From: an uncultured Spirochaetaceae bacterium
GTDB lineage: Bacteria; Spirochaetota; Spirochaetia; Sphaerochaetales; Sphaerochaetaceae
Assembly: GCA_946414625.1 (NCBI GenBank)
Contig: CAMKPI010000040.1
Location: 1 to 12,088, forward strand
Direction: 5' to 3'
Length of the DNA stretch: 12,088 nucleotides
Position 1 is the stretch's first letter. Every line of letters begins with the position of its first letter. Below the pieces are notes generated by a model. The model was given only the letters and a program-made list of their open reading frames with translations, was not told where the DNA came from and made no database searches. Below are positions 1-6,996 of the stretch, piece after piece. Made by a program: the position numbers and the translations under genes.

Positions 1-1
1 A

Positions 2-946
2 GGCGAGGATCCGGACGTGCTTTTGATGACCGCCACCCCGATTCCGCGGACTCTTGCGCTTACCATGTACGGGAATCTGAATGTTTCGGTGATTAAAGAG
101 ATGCCTCAAGGCAGGTTGCCCGTGAAGACGTTTGTCATTCCTGATACACGCAGGGACGAGATGTACAGAGCCATTGAAGTGGAATTCTCCCGCGGTCATC
201 AGGCGTATTTTGTCTATCCGCGCATTGAGGCAAACGATGAGGGTGATGCGGCTCTGGAGGGAGGAAAGACGCCGCCGGATAATGCTTCAAGCCCGGATAT
301 GCCTAATATGTCTACAGCCGCGCTCGCCCCGGAAAATCCGCCCGAATCCGATACTCTTCTGGACACGGAGACGATGTATTCCTATCTTGTCAGGAGGTAT
401 CCGGGATACAAGGGAGCTTTGATACATTCCCGGCTGGATGATGACGAGAAGATTCGCATACTGACCGATTTTTCAGAAGGGAGTATAGATTTTCTTGTTG
501 CTACAAGCGTTGTCGAGGTTGGAATCGATGTGAAGAACGCCACATGTATGGTGATTGAAAACGCGGGGAATTTTGGTCTCTCTGCGCTGCACCAGTTGCG
601 GGGACGGGTGGGGCGGAGCAGTCTGCAGAGTTGGTGCTTTCTAGTTTATACTCCTCCGCTTTCCGAGGTCGGGCGCCGCCGTTTATCTGTGCTTCGCGCC
701 ACAACTGATGGTTTTGTGGTTGCGGAGGAGGACCTGAAAATCCGCGGACCCGGGGAGATTGCAGGGCTCAGGCAAAGCGGATTCCTCAATTTGAAATATG
801 CAAGCCTTGACAGCGACATTGAACTGATGGCGGAAATACGCGGCGAGGTGACGGGCATTTTGCAGGATGATTCCGGGCTTCTGAAAGCGGAGAATGCGCC
901 GGTCAGGGAGGCTCTTCCGTTGTTCTGCAAGGGAATAGGCGCATAG
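2..946 (+). CDS. recG: ATP-dependent DNA helicase RecG, C-terminal part (5' end outside window)
   Basis: RecG is a superfamily 2 helicase that remodels stalled replication forks and branched DNA in the cytoplasm. The visible 314 codons open in frame at the window edge just before the helicase motif TATPIPRT. The second RecA-like lobe follows, with LIHSRLDDDEKIRIL (the family's HGRM region, here HSRL), VATSVVEVGIDV, IENAGNFGLSALHQLRGRVGR (motif VI with its arginines), and the RecG tail signature DLKIRGPGE. The gene ends at TAG 944-946. The N-terminal wedge domain and Walker A lie upstream, out of view. Between PRIE and the next helix there are about 30-35 residues (nt about 233-355) rich in Asp, Pro, Ser and Ala that E. 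coli RecG does not have. A tandem array starts five bases after the stop, with rsmD beyond it on the same strand. Identity is secure; operon membership is a guess. Confidence 0.96.
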   Translation, partial: GEDPDVLLMTATPIPRTLALTMYGNLNVSVIKEMPQGRLPVKTFVIPDTRRDEMYRAIEVEFSRGHQAYFVYPRIEANDEGDAALEGGKTPPDNASSPDMPNMSTAALAPENPPESDTLLDTETMYSYLVRRYPGYKGALIHSRLDDDEKIRILTDFSEGSIDFLVATSVVEVGIDVKNATCMVIENAGNFGLSALHQLRGRVGRSSLQSWCFLVYTPPLSEVGRRRLSVLRATTDGFVVAEEDLKIRGPGEIAGLRQSGFLNLKYASLDSDIELMAEIRGEVTGILQDDSGLLKAENAPVREALPLFCKGIGA

Positions 947-950
947 GGCT

Positions 951-1380
951 GCCAACGGACTGTGCCGAAAAGAGGCAAAGAGGTCTCTGGGGTAAACCGG
1001 CGTGCGGAGGCGGTGGCACAAGCCAACGACCTGCGTCGAAAAGTGCGAAGTACAAGCCAGATCTTCGAGGTAAACCGGCGCGCGGAGGCGGTGCCGCAAG
1101 CCAACGACCTGTGCCGAAAAGATGCAAAGTACAAGCCAGCTCTCTGGGGTAAACCGGCGCGCGGAGGCGGTGCCGCAAGCCAACGACCTGCGCCAAAAAG
1201 GTGCGAAGTACAAGCCAGCTCTTCGAGGCAAACCGGCGCGCGGAGGCGGTACGACAAGGCAACGGACTGCGTCGAAAAGGTGCAAAGAGGTCTCTGGGGT
1301 AAACCGACGTGCGGAGGTGATGCCGCAAGCCAACGATTTGCGCAGAAAAGAGGCGAAGAGCGCTCTGGTGAACATGATTT
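951..1380. repeat. Tandem repeat family A, units of 71-79 bp, between recG and rsmD
   Basis: The anchor ggtaaaccggcg (with small changes) starts at 991, 1069, 1148, 1227 and 1298, giving spacings of 78, 79, 79 and 71. A partial unit precedes it (about 951-990) and a decayed one follows (to about 1380). Each unit also holds gcggaggcggtg, gcaagccaacgacctgcg and a linker. The linker is either tacaagccagctcttcga or the shorter aaagaggtctctgg. The first and last full units share the short linker and the variant cgtgcgga, so segments 954-1013 and 1261-1320 are closer to each other than to the middle units. The spacings are not a constant multiple of three, so the encoded peptide changes frame from unit to unit. 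I therefore read the array as non-coding. No terminator or promoter is evident in it. Confidence 0.9.
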
Positions 1381-1397
1381 TATGAGGGAGGAAGAAA

Positions 1398-2117
1398 GTG
1401 AAGAAAAACGGCGGCAAGAGAGGAGCCCAGGACATTCTTCAAATGCGTGTGACCGGCGGAAAATTCGTCGGACGGAAGGTGAGGATTCCGAACGGCGAGC
1501 TTGAGATCCGACCTTTGATGGACAGGATGCGTGAGTCGCTTTTTTCAATCATCGGTCCTCTTTCCGGCGCCTCGTTTCTTGATTTGTTCGCGGGCTCCGG
1601 GGTTGCCGGGATCGAGGCGGCTTCGCGTGGTGCCGTACATGTGGATTTGGTTGAGCTTGACGGAGCAAAGAAGGGCGTGATCGAGGCGAATCTTTCGATT
1701 GTGTGTCTCGCTGAGCCGGTGGGATTTGGTGAGCGGGGGAGTGTAAGTGGCGCGCCGCCTAAAGGATGTGATGTGCGCCTATATATCCAGGACGTTTTTG
1801 AGTTTATTGAAAAAACTCATAACAGATATGACCTCGTCTACGCGGATCCACCGTTTCCGATGGAAAATAAGACTCGGATTGCCACGGAGGTACTCAAAAA
1901 AGGACTTTTGGGCGAGGATGGACGGTTCGTGATTCATGTTCCTGCGGATGAGAGAGAGGAGTGGCAGTCCCGGTTTGAGATGGCGGGCGGGCTTGGGGGC
2001 GACATTTCCGCCGATGGAGCGTCAAGAGCGTCAAGCGCTGCGCGAGCGATGGTTTTGTACGATACAAGAACCTACGGAAGGAATTCCTTTTTGTTTTATA
2101 AGTGTTGCCGTGCTTGA
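1398..2117 (+). CDS. rsmD: 16S rRNA (guanine(966)-N2)-methyltransferase RsmD
   Basis: RsmD uses S-adenosylmethionine to methylate G966 of 16S rRNA during assembly of the 30S subunit. From the GTG start the protein has 239 residues. It shows MRVTGGKFVGRKV (16-28), the family signature RPLMDRMRESLF (38-49), the SAM-binding DLFAGSG (62-68), an acidic LVELD (84-88) and the catalytic DPPF (150-153). The GTG at 1398 is preferred because gggagg at 1386-1391 sits 6 bases upstream. The ATG at 1443 begins exactly where most family members begin (MRVTGGK) but lacks a well-spaced ribosome site, so the first 15 residues are uncertain. At 239 residues it is longer than the usual 180-200. The extra length is in Gly/Ser/Ala-rich stretches at about 107-125 and 197-217. 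It follows family A and precedes rlmN on the same strand. Confidence 0.93.
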   Translation: MKKNGGKRGAQDILQMRVTGGKFVGRKVRIPNGELEIRPLMDRMRESLFSIIGPLSGASFLDLFAGSGVAGIEAASRGAVHVDLVELDGAKKGVIEANLSIVCLAEPVGFGERGSVSGAPPKGCDVRLYIQDVFEFIEKTHNRYDLVYADPPFPMENKTRIATEVLKKGLLGEDGRFVIHVPADEREEWQSRFEMAGGLGGDISADGASRASSAARAMVLYDTRTYGRNSFLFYKCCRA

Positions 2118-2396
2118 TGATCTCTTGAAGTGAAACATGGCGGTCGGGATTTGCCCGATTTGTAAACCTCTACAGCAAAACGGCGCATGGTGTAATGTAT
2201 GGGGTGTCTCGTCGTCGGCAATCCCCGTCGGGTCTTTCCCGACCGAAGTAAATCGATGCAGGCAAAGTTGCTCGCGAATCGCAGAATATGTTAAAGCCAT
2301 CATCTTTGGCCTGGACGCTGGGAAGAGCTTTTACAATTCTTGTGTTTGCGGCAGGCATAAGATACTATTTCCTTTCAAAGAGGAGTTTTGAGCTAT
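2118..2396. other. Intergenic region rsmD-rlmN with two look-alike hairpins and a doubtful 84-codon ORF
   Basis: Two small hairpins of the same form occur. One is gtcggg-atttg-cccgat at 2143-2159, followed by ttg and possibly a weak rsmD terminator. The other is gtcggg-tcttt-cccgac at 2227-2243. An ORF of 84 codons (2137-2391) begins 19 bases after rsmD and ends overlapping the ribosome site of rlmN. It is cysteine-rich (CPIC near the start, CVC near the end), but it has no convincing ribosome site and no recognisable domain, and the opposite strand is also open over much of it. I treat it as probably not a gene. The region could be a leader of rlmN or a decayed repeat element. Confidence 0.3.
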
Positions 2397-3551
2397 ATGG
2401 AATCGCTGTTTTGCAAGTCTCCACAGGAGATTGCCCGGATTCTGGAGTTGCGCAAGCCTTTTCAAGGCAAGCAGATATGGAAACACCTGTATTCCGGCGT
2501 CACTGATTTTGACGCGATGACGGACTTGCCGCTTGCCTTGCGCGACGAGCTCAGGGAGCGGGGCGCGTCGCCGTATTCAGGCACGCTTGCCGCGAGAGCC
2601 GAGGATCCGAGCGGGGCTGTGAAGCTAGGTGTTCGTCTGGAGGACGGCGCGGTTGTTGAATGCGTCTTGTTGACCGATTCCAACGGGGAGAGAACCGCCT
2701 GCGTGTCGAGCCAGGCCGGATGCGCCATGGGTTGCAGGTTCTGCAGGACGGGGACACTGGGTCTCAGGCGGAACCTGAAGGACAGCGAGATTGTTGAGCA
2801 GTTCGCGCGCCTGGTGGACGAAGCAGCGGCTCTGGACGAACCTGGCAAGGCAAAATCGCGCAGCGAAGAGGCGCGAGTATCCGTTCGGGGCGGTATCTCG
2901 GTACTTTCGGCGAAAACAGGTCCGAAATTGTCCGTCGGGAAGTCGTCCGGACTAGCAAAAAACGAGCATAAACCTATATCTCACATTGTATTCATGGGGA
3001 TGGGAGAGCCGCTTGCGAATCTGGAAGCCGTGCTTTCCGCAATCAGCTGTTTCAACAATTCCGATGCCTACGGTCTTTCAAACCGAAGAATCACAATATC
3101 CACGTGCGGCCTTGTCCCCGGAATCCGGGAACTCTCCAGGCGGGGCGTGCCTGTGAAGCTGGCGGTCTCTCTCGTTTCTGCCGATGATGAGAAGCGGAGT
3201 ATCGTCATGCCTGTGAACAAGGCTTTTCCCCTCCGGGAGCTTCGTGAAGCCCTTATGGATTTCCAAGCTGTGTCTGGCAGGCGGTTCACGTTCGAATACT
3301 GTATGATTCAGGGTTTCAACATCGGGAAGTCTGATGCCGACGCGCTTGCCCGCTTTTGCCGAGGGTTCGAGGTTGTGGTGAACCTGATTCCGTTCAACCC
3401 GTGCCCTGAGCTGCCGTACCAAACCCCGACCGACGCGGAGACGAGGTGTTTCTGCCGAATGCTGGACGAGCGCGGTGTGAAATATACGATCCGCATTTCC
3501 CGGGGGCGCGGTGTGCAGGGGGCCTGCGGTCAGCTCGCCGGTCGGCTGTGA
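2397..3551 (+). CDS. rlmN: Dual-specificity 23S rRNA/tRNA adenine-C2 methyltransferase RlmN
   Basis: RlmN is a radical-SAM enzyme that methylates C2 of A2503 in 23S rRNA and, in many bacteria, A37 of some tRNAs. The start is ATG 2397, 11 bases after aagaggag (2378-2385). An in-frame TTG at 2388 lies too close to that site. The protein has 384 residues. It shows an N-terminal helical domain, CVSSQAGC, the cluster motif CAMGCRFC (Cys109, 113, 116), MGMGEPLANL, RRITISTCG, and the C-terminal ACGQL that carries the methyl-accepting cysteine (Cys377). All residues needed for the ping-pong chemistry are therefore present. Between EIVEQF and PISHIVF it carries about 35-40 extra residues (nt about 2832-2963) rich in Ser, Gly, Lys and Ala that are absent from E. 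coli RlmN. It converges with the downstream minus-strand gene. Confidence 0.96.
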   Translation: MESLFCKSPQEIARILELRKPFQGKQIWKHLYSGVTDFDAMTDLPLALRDELRERGASPYSGTLAARAEDPSGAVKLGVRLEDGAVVECVLLTDSNGERTACVSSQAGCAMGCRFCRTGTLGLRRNLKDSEIVEQFARLVDEAAALDEPGKAKSRSEEARVSVRGGISVLSAKTGPKLSVGKSSGLAKNEHKPISHIVFMGMGEPLANLEAVLSAISCFNNSDAYGLSNRRITISTCGLVPGIRELSRRGVPVKLAVSLVSADDEKRSIVMPVNKAFPLRELREALMDFQAVSGRRFTFEYCMIQGFNIGKSDADALARFCRGFEVVVNLIPFNPCPELPYQTPTDAETRCFCRMLDERGVKYTIRISRGRGVQGACGQLAGRL

Positions 3552-3708
3552 ACGTTTCTTTCCGCACCAGTGAAGGATAGCCGAAGCGAAACAATTTGTT
3601 GAAATCTGGGTTGGAATTCCGTCCGTATGTTCCGAACCCGCCGTTATGCATCCGCGCTGAATCGCCAAAGCGTCGCGGCAATGCTCTGGCGGAAGCGGCG
3701 GGTTGTCT

Positions 3709-3728
3709 GTGCCGGAAGCGCTTGGCAC
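3709..3728. terminator. Hairpin in the convergent gap between rlmN and the NERD gene
   Basis: gtgcc (3709-3713) pairs with ggcac (3724-3728), and the palindrome aagcgctt lies between them with a two-base bulge. There is no T-run on either strand, so it is a weak terminator candidate. Its place in the 199-base gap between convergent stop codons is the main argument. Nothing else recognisable was seen in 3552-3750. Confidence 0.3.
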
Positions 3729-3750
3729 GGCTGGACAACTGTTCGGAGAT

Positions 3751-4569
3751 TCAATCGCGCCGCATTGTGAAATTGCACAGGGGGTAGTTCGAACAGCCGT
3801 AGAATTCGCCGTATTTTCCCTCTCTCAGCCTCAACGATCCGCCGCAGCGCGGGCAGATATGATTTCTTGCCGCCGTTTTACTTTCCTCGATCCTTCTTTG
3901 GATGCTTGCCACATGATATTCCCGCCGCTTTTCATCCGTGATGTTCAAAGTTTTAATCCTCAAGGCTATTCGGTTCATTTTTTGCTGATCGATTCGCTCT
4001 TCCCCTGAAAAAAGGGAGATTGTGCTTATAAGGTCTCCTAAATAAACCACAGGCACGCTTGAGGACACATCTTCCAGGCTGGCGCTTCCGTCGAAAACCA
4101 CGATGGAAATGAAATTCATGGTTCCCATGTCCCTGAGCACATGGCTTAAGGTGCGCACGTGTCCTGAATTTTGTTTTACAGGATTTCTGAAATATTTTTT
4201 TTCACCGTCGAACAGGACCTGCGTCCAGTTTTCGTTCTGATCGTTCCCGAAAATCCATCCTTTGTAGTTCTTCGTCTCGATTACAAACACCCCGAATTTG
4301 GAAACCACTACATGATCAATTTGGGAGGTGTTTCCATTGACGCCCTGGAGCATGATATCGTTCAGGACGATGTACTTGTCTTTGTCCAGGAGGTCCAAAA
4401 CGGCCGCGACGTTCAGCTCTCCGACTCTGCCGGCCCTGTCGGCGGCTGAAACCAGTCTGCGAGGCTTTTTTTTGGCTCTCCGGCGTTCATTCGACTTGTC
4501 TCGTATTGCGGTGAAAGCCGCTATAAGCGCAACTATGATTACAATAATATAAAATAACAGGTTGCCCAT
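3751..4569 (-). CDS. Membrane-anchored NERD-domain (nuclease-related) protein with C-terminal topoisomerase-type zinc finger
   Basis: The protein has 272 residues. It begins with one hydrophobic segment (about 4-20) followed by a basic stretch RRRAKKKPRR, which suggests an N-terminal anchor with the body in the cytoplasm. The NERD domain follows from about 45 to 160. The PD-(D/E)XK-like residues are all visible: Glu51 in VGELNVA, Asp85 in QIDHVVV, and Glu98 and Lys100 in VFVIETKNYKG. The C-terminus is a C4 zinc ribbon (Cys239, 242, 259, 265: CPRCGG then YGCSNYPLC), the kind found at the tail of topoisomerase I. NERD proteins are thought to act on nucleic acid, but no specific substrate is established and I do not assign one. 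The start ATG (4567-4569) has only a weak upstream tagg. It stands alone, convergent to rlmN and divergent from the outer-membrane protein gene. Confidence 0.9.
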   Translation of the reverse strand: MGNLLFYIIVIIVALIAAFTAIRDKSNERRRAKKKPRRLVSAADRAGRVGELNVAAVLDLLDKDKYIVLNDIMLQGVNGNTSQIDHVVVSKFGVFVIETKNYKGWIFGNDQNENWTQVLFDGEKKYFRNPVKQNSGHVRTLSHVLRDMGTMNFISIVVFDGSASLEDVSSSVPVVYLGDLISTISLFSGEERIDQQKMNRIALRIKTLNITDEKRREYHVASIQRRIEESKTAARNHICPRCGGSLRLREGKYGEFYGCSNYPLCNFTMRRD

Positions 4570-4650
4570 GATGTGCCTAGTTCTACTGTTTTTTCAAGAA
4601 AAATATACTGGAACATGATGGATTGCTGCAAAGGGTATTGTGTGTAATCT

Positions 4651-4672
4651 GCGCTTGCAGAAAGCGCTTTTT
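4651..4672 (+). terminator. Orphan intrinsic-terminator-like hairpin in a divergent promoter region
   Basis: gcgctt (4651-4656) pairs with aagcgc (4662-4667) across a 5-base loop, and five T follow (4668-4672). It points along the plus strand, but no plus-strand gene lies just upstream, because that side is the start of the minus-strand NERD gene. It may end an antisense or leader transcript, or it may be fortuitous. Confidence 0.45.
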
Positions 4673-4705
4673 GCCAGGGTCGGTATGCGCGGAGTTGCGT
4701 GTTTC

Positions 4706-4760
4706 GTGTTTACAAAAAACACAATCCAGTATACGCTTAATTGCGTGTATAAAACACACA
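4706..4760 (+). promoter_or_regulatory. Probable promoter/operator region of the outer-membrane protein gene
   Basis: tttaca (4709-4714) resembles a -35 box. Candidate -10 boxes are tacgct at 17-base spacing (4732-4737) and tatacg at 15 (4730-4735). tataaa at 4748-4753 is a good -10 without a matched -35. Several short inverted repeats overlap: gtgttt-acaaa-aaacac (4706 onward), gtatacgc-ttaatt-gcgtgtat (4729-4750, with wobble pairs) and gtgt/acac around 4746-4758. The crowding suggests an operator, but no regulator is identifiable. Confidence 0.35.
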
Positions 4761-4799
4761 ACTAAAGGAGACTTCACGCCTTTTCCGGGAGGAGCTTGT

Positions 4800-5636
4800 A
4801 TGCCGAGAAAGATGCTTGCGATTCTGTGCGTCGCCCTCTTTGCGCTTTTCGCGTCGTTTGCAGCCGCGCCGTCCGCTTCTGGTGGGAGCCTGGGCTCAGG
4901 GGCGTCTGCTGGAGGCTTCAAGGCTGCCGGGTCGTCCTCCGGAACTCCGCTGGGTGCGACTCAAACTGGGCTTCCAGAGGGGGCTTTGGATTCTGACGGC
5001 ATCGGTAGCAGCAAGGTGACACTTTCCATCAAGGCTGGCTACGGGCTTCTGAATACTTCTCTGCGCGATGTGTCCGTGGTTGTGGACGGCACTTCTTATT
5101 CAGTCGACTATGATTATATCTCGAGGGGAATATCATTCGGCGCCGAGGTTGGCGTGAGGGCGGGACGCAACCTATCCGTCTTCTTCGAGGGAGAGTATGT
5201 CGTTGTCGAGAGCGTCGAGGTAAAGGCTTCCGTCGATGGCAGTAGCTTCAGTAATAAGATAAAGAGGAAGGATTTCTCGGGCTCAAAGATTTTCGGAATG
5301 AAGTTCGGCGGCGGGGTTCTTGCCGATGTCTATCGTTCAAACGGTTTCCTGATTCAGGCGGGCGGCGGGATTGCGTTGGATTTCCTCATTGACAAGCCGT
5401 CCAGTGGGGACAGGCAGACTTTCTTTGGCGCAGGATTGTCTCCAAAGATCAAAGGCTCGTACTTTTTCAACAGGAATGTCGGGATTTTCCTTGATTTCCA
5501 GCCGGACATCATTCTTTACAGCAAGGCGAAGGTAAATGCTGTTTCCACTGAAGGTATCAGTGCGAAACTTGACGGCAGCAACGCCTGCTTCCGTTTTGCC
5601 CCGAGTGTCACTGCCGGCATGAGCGTGTTGTTCTGA
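4800..5636 (+). CDS. Outer-membrane beta-barrel protein (predicted)
   Basis: The gene encodes 278 residues from ATG 4800, which has an excellent ribosome site (gggaggag, 4787-4794, spacing 5). Residues 1-22 form a signal peptide: PRK, a hydrophobic core to about 22, then Ala-rich cleavage sites. A Gly/Ser/Ala/Thr-rich low-complexity linker follows (about 24-72). The rest alternates hydrophobic and polar residues in short strands: KVTLSIKAGYG, SFGAEVGVRAGRNLSVFFEGEY, FLIQAGGGIALDF, VGIFLDFQPDI. It ends in SVTAGMSVLF, and a C-terminal Phe is the usual signal for the BAM machinery. This is the general look of small spirochaete outer-membrane barrels. No specific family or ligand is recognised. 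The last 23 bases, including the stop, form the first part of a downstream tandem repeat (family B). Confidence 0.85.
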   Translation: MPRKMLAILCVALFALFASFAAAPSASGGSLGSGASAGGFKAAGSSSGTPLGATQTGLPEGALDSDGIGSSKVTLSIKAGYGLLNTSLRDVSVVVDGTSYSVDYDYISRGISFGAEVGVRAGRNLSVFFEGEYVVVESVEVKASVDGSSFSNKIKRKDFSGSKIFGMKFGGGVLADVYRSNGFLIQAGGGIALDFLIDKPSSGDRQTFFGAGLSPKIKGSYFFNRNVGIFLDFQPDIILYSKAKVNAVSTEGISAKLDGSNACFRFAPSVTAGMSVLF

Positions 5637-5870
5637 ATGCGGAGCCAGTGGCAAGCCCGGTCGGAACGCACAGTACCTCCGGCATGAACGTTTTGTTTTG
5701 ACCCGGAGCCAGGCGACAAGTCCGGTCGGAACTCTGGTTGTCGCTGGCATAAACGTGTTAATTGGAGAGTCGCGATTTTGAACCCGGAGCCAGTGGCAAG
5801 CACAGCCGGAACGCACAGTACCGCCGGCATGAATGCCTTGTCCCGAGTGTCTCGATTTTGCTTTCGGAGT
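5614..5870. repeat. Tandem repeat family B (65-80 bp units) overlapping the 3' end of the barrel gene
   Basis: Units begin at ccggcat (5614), ccggcat (5679), ctggcat (5744) and ccggcat (5824), giving spacings of 65, 65 and 80. Each has ggcatgaacgttttgtttt, a tga or its remnant, ggagccagtggcaag and cggaacgcacagtacc. The first unit begins inside the barrel gene, so the codons for GMSVLF plus the stop are copied in the second unit as GMNVLF plus stop, and in decayed form in the later ones. The third unit carries an extra segment (gagtcgcgattttg) that recurs after the fourth start. The array lies before a terminator at 5889 and is probably transcribed as the 3' untranslated region. Confidence 0.85.
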
Positions 5871-5888
5871 TTTCGTCCTGGCGGGTGT

Positions 5889-5915
5889 GAGAGCGCTGTT
5901 TTGCCCTCTCTTTTT
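5889..5915 (+). terminator. Likely intrinsic terminator of the barrel gene transcript
   Basis: gagag (5889-5893) pairs with ctctc (5906-5910), with possible inner gc/gc pairs around a C-C mismatch, and five T follow (5911-5915). It lies 253 bases after the stop, beyond family B. The short stem leaves doubt. Nothing else recognisable was seen between 5916 and the yajC promoter. Confidence 0.45.
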
Positions 5916-6044
5916 GTCTTTGCCTGGGAGTCTTGTTCCGGTTGTCTTCCTCTGCCGTGTTCGCAAGACGATAGCGGTTTGTCCACTGCATATATGGAGT
6001 ATTCATCCGGCTTTTCTCTCTGCTATGTTAGTAGTGTCAATCTG

Positions 6045-6073
6045 TTGAAAAACGTTCCTGTATTTGGTAAATT
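6045..6073 (+). promoter_or_regulatory. Sigma-70-type promoter of yajC
   Basis: ttgaaa (6045-6050) and taaatt (6068-6073) are separated by exactly 17 bases, about 75 bases before yajC. It is the only well-formed promoter in this gap. Confidence 0.6.
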
Positions 6074-6103
6074 ATCCGTGCAGTGAATCAACTGGATAAA
6101 TTC

Positions 6104-6116
6104 CGGGAAGTTCCCG
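6104..6116. promoter_or_regulatory. Palindrome in the yajC leader
   Basis: cgggaa-g-ttcccg is a perfect inverted repeat with a one-base centre, about 25-35 bases past the expected transcription start. A second, gggatttcccc, lies at about 6124-6134. The first could be a repressor site or part of a leader hairpin. No regulator is known here. Confidence 0.3.
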
Positions 6117-6150
6117 ATGCTGTGGGATTTCCCCAGAAAGAGGTGTAAAA

Positions 6151-6636
6151 ATGCTGTATTCGCTTATCGCAATGGCTGGCGGGATTTCTTCCGATGCGAC
6201 GGCAACTCAGGCGTCCGCAAATGGAGGCGGGAGCATGCTTGCCACGTTCGCGCCGCTGTTGATAATGGTGGTGATTTTCTATTTTCTCCTGATCCGTCCG
6301 CAGAAAAAGCGCGATAAGGAGACGAAGAACATGCTTGCCGCGATAAAGAAAGGCGACAAGGTTGCCACAATCGGCGGTATTCGCGGGACGGTCGTGTCCG
6401 TTAAGGAGGGTACGGTCACCCTCAAGGTCGACGATAACGTGAAGATAGAGTTCAGCAAGTCGGCGATAGCCCAGGTTTTGAATCAGAGCGCCGGCAGCGC
6501 GGGATCTTCTAAGGATTCCCCCAAAAAGGAAGAGAAGAAGGCTGTGGAAGCGAAGACGGAAGAGGTTGTCTATGCGCCGAACAGCGACGGCGACAAGGAC
6601 GATTCCAACAGCGAACCGGATTCCCTGTCTGAGTAA
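6151..6636 (+). CDS. yajC: Sec translocon accessory protein YajC
   Basis: YajC is a small inner-membrane protein that associates with SecDF and YidC and supports Sec-dependent export. The 161 residues show a short N-terminal periplasmic part, one membrane segment (about 30-48, ending FYFLLIRPQKKR, the family hallmark), then the cytoplasmic beta domain with KKGDKVATIGGIRGTVVSV (67-85). The tail after about 113 is an added Lys/Glu/Asp/Ser-rich charged extension not needed in the shorter E. coli protein (110 residues). ATG 6151 has aaagaggtg five bases upstream. In many bacteria secD and secF follow directly; here a 472-base gap with a terminator and then ispH follow instead, so yajC appears to be transcribed alone. 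Confidence 0.94.
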   Translation: MLYSLIAMAGGISSDATATQASANGGGSMLATFAPLLIMVVIFYFLLIRPQKKRDKETKNMLAAIKKGDKVATIGGIRGTVVSVKEGTVTLKVDDNVKIEFSKSAIAQVLNQSAGSAGSSKDSPKKEEKKAVEAKTEEVVYAPNSDGDKDDSNSEPDSLSE

Positions 6637-6885
6637 GGTCGTTTGTTTTCCGCGGGTATGGCTGAGGACAAGTGCGATACGCACGCCGCTTGGGGCGGTC
6701 GGATGCGCGTCTGGTAAGGCTTCTGCGGATTCCGTTGCCGAGCGTGTGTACGGTATTCAGAGTATCTTGCTTTGTACTTCGCAGATTTTCGCAGATTCCG
6801 GTGCTCGAGTGCGTAGCGCTGTTGATGCGGGTGCCGCACCTGGCGTCTGTTTGTTTCCTGCGATTTGCAGGTTTGAATTTTTCAA
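6637..6885 (+). other. Structured yajC 3' region or small RNA candidate
   Basis: No convincing gene is present. A diverged direct repeat starts at 6725 (gcggattccgttgcc) and 6791 (gcagattccggtgct), 66 bases apart. Two perfect short hairpins follow: ggtgc-c-gcacc (6830-6840) and cctgc-gattt-gcagg (6857-6871). They lead straight into the terminator at 6886. The series could be a long 3' untranslated region of yajC or a separate small RNA. No clear internal promoter was found. Confidence 0.35.
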
Positions 6886-6921
6886 GGGATGCGTCCGGAT
6901 TATGTCCGCGCATCCTTTTTT
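6886..6921 (+). terminator. Strong intrinsic terminator
   Basis: ggatgcg (6887-6893) pairs with cgcatcc (6909-6915), with further pairing possible in the loop between tccgg and tccg, and six T follow (6916-6921). It closes the yajC transcript or a small RNA upstream of the ispH promoter. Confidence 0.8.
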
Positions 6922-6996
6922 GTTTGTGAAAATTCTGTTTGGTAAATGCTGAAAAAACGCCGGGAGGGATGACCCGGAGTTCAGGGCAAAAACGGC

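Noticed and set aside
962..1504. A 180-codon plus-strand ORF over family A
   Set aside because: The peptide repeat changes frame within it, it overlaps rsmD, and its repeat content is explained by the array.
646..1548. Long minus-strand ORFs of 300, 250 and 141 codons over the recG-rsmD gap
   Set aside because: They are three overlapping frames giving the same peptide motif from tandem repeats whose period is not a multiple of three. They also run antisense into recG and rsmD, so they are artefacts of the array.
4623..4799. Longer start for the first barrel protein at 4623
   Set aside because: It would bury the signal peptide, cover the promoter region and ignore the strong ribosome site before 4800.
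5337..6006. Minus-strand ORFs across family B
   Set aside because: Same pattern of several overlapping open frames in repeats, antisense to the barrel gene, with no ribosome site.
6509..6952. Overlapping ORFs after yajC on both strands
   Set aside because: No ribosome site or recognisable protein features, and they run through hairpins and the terminator.
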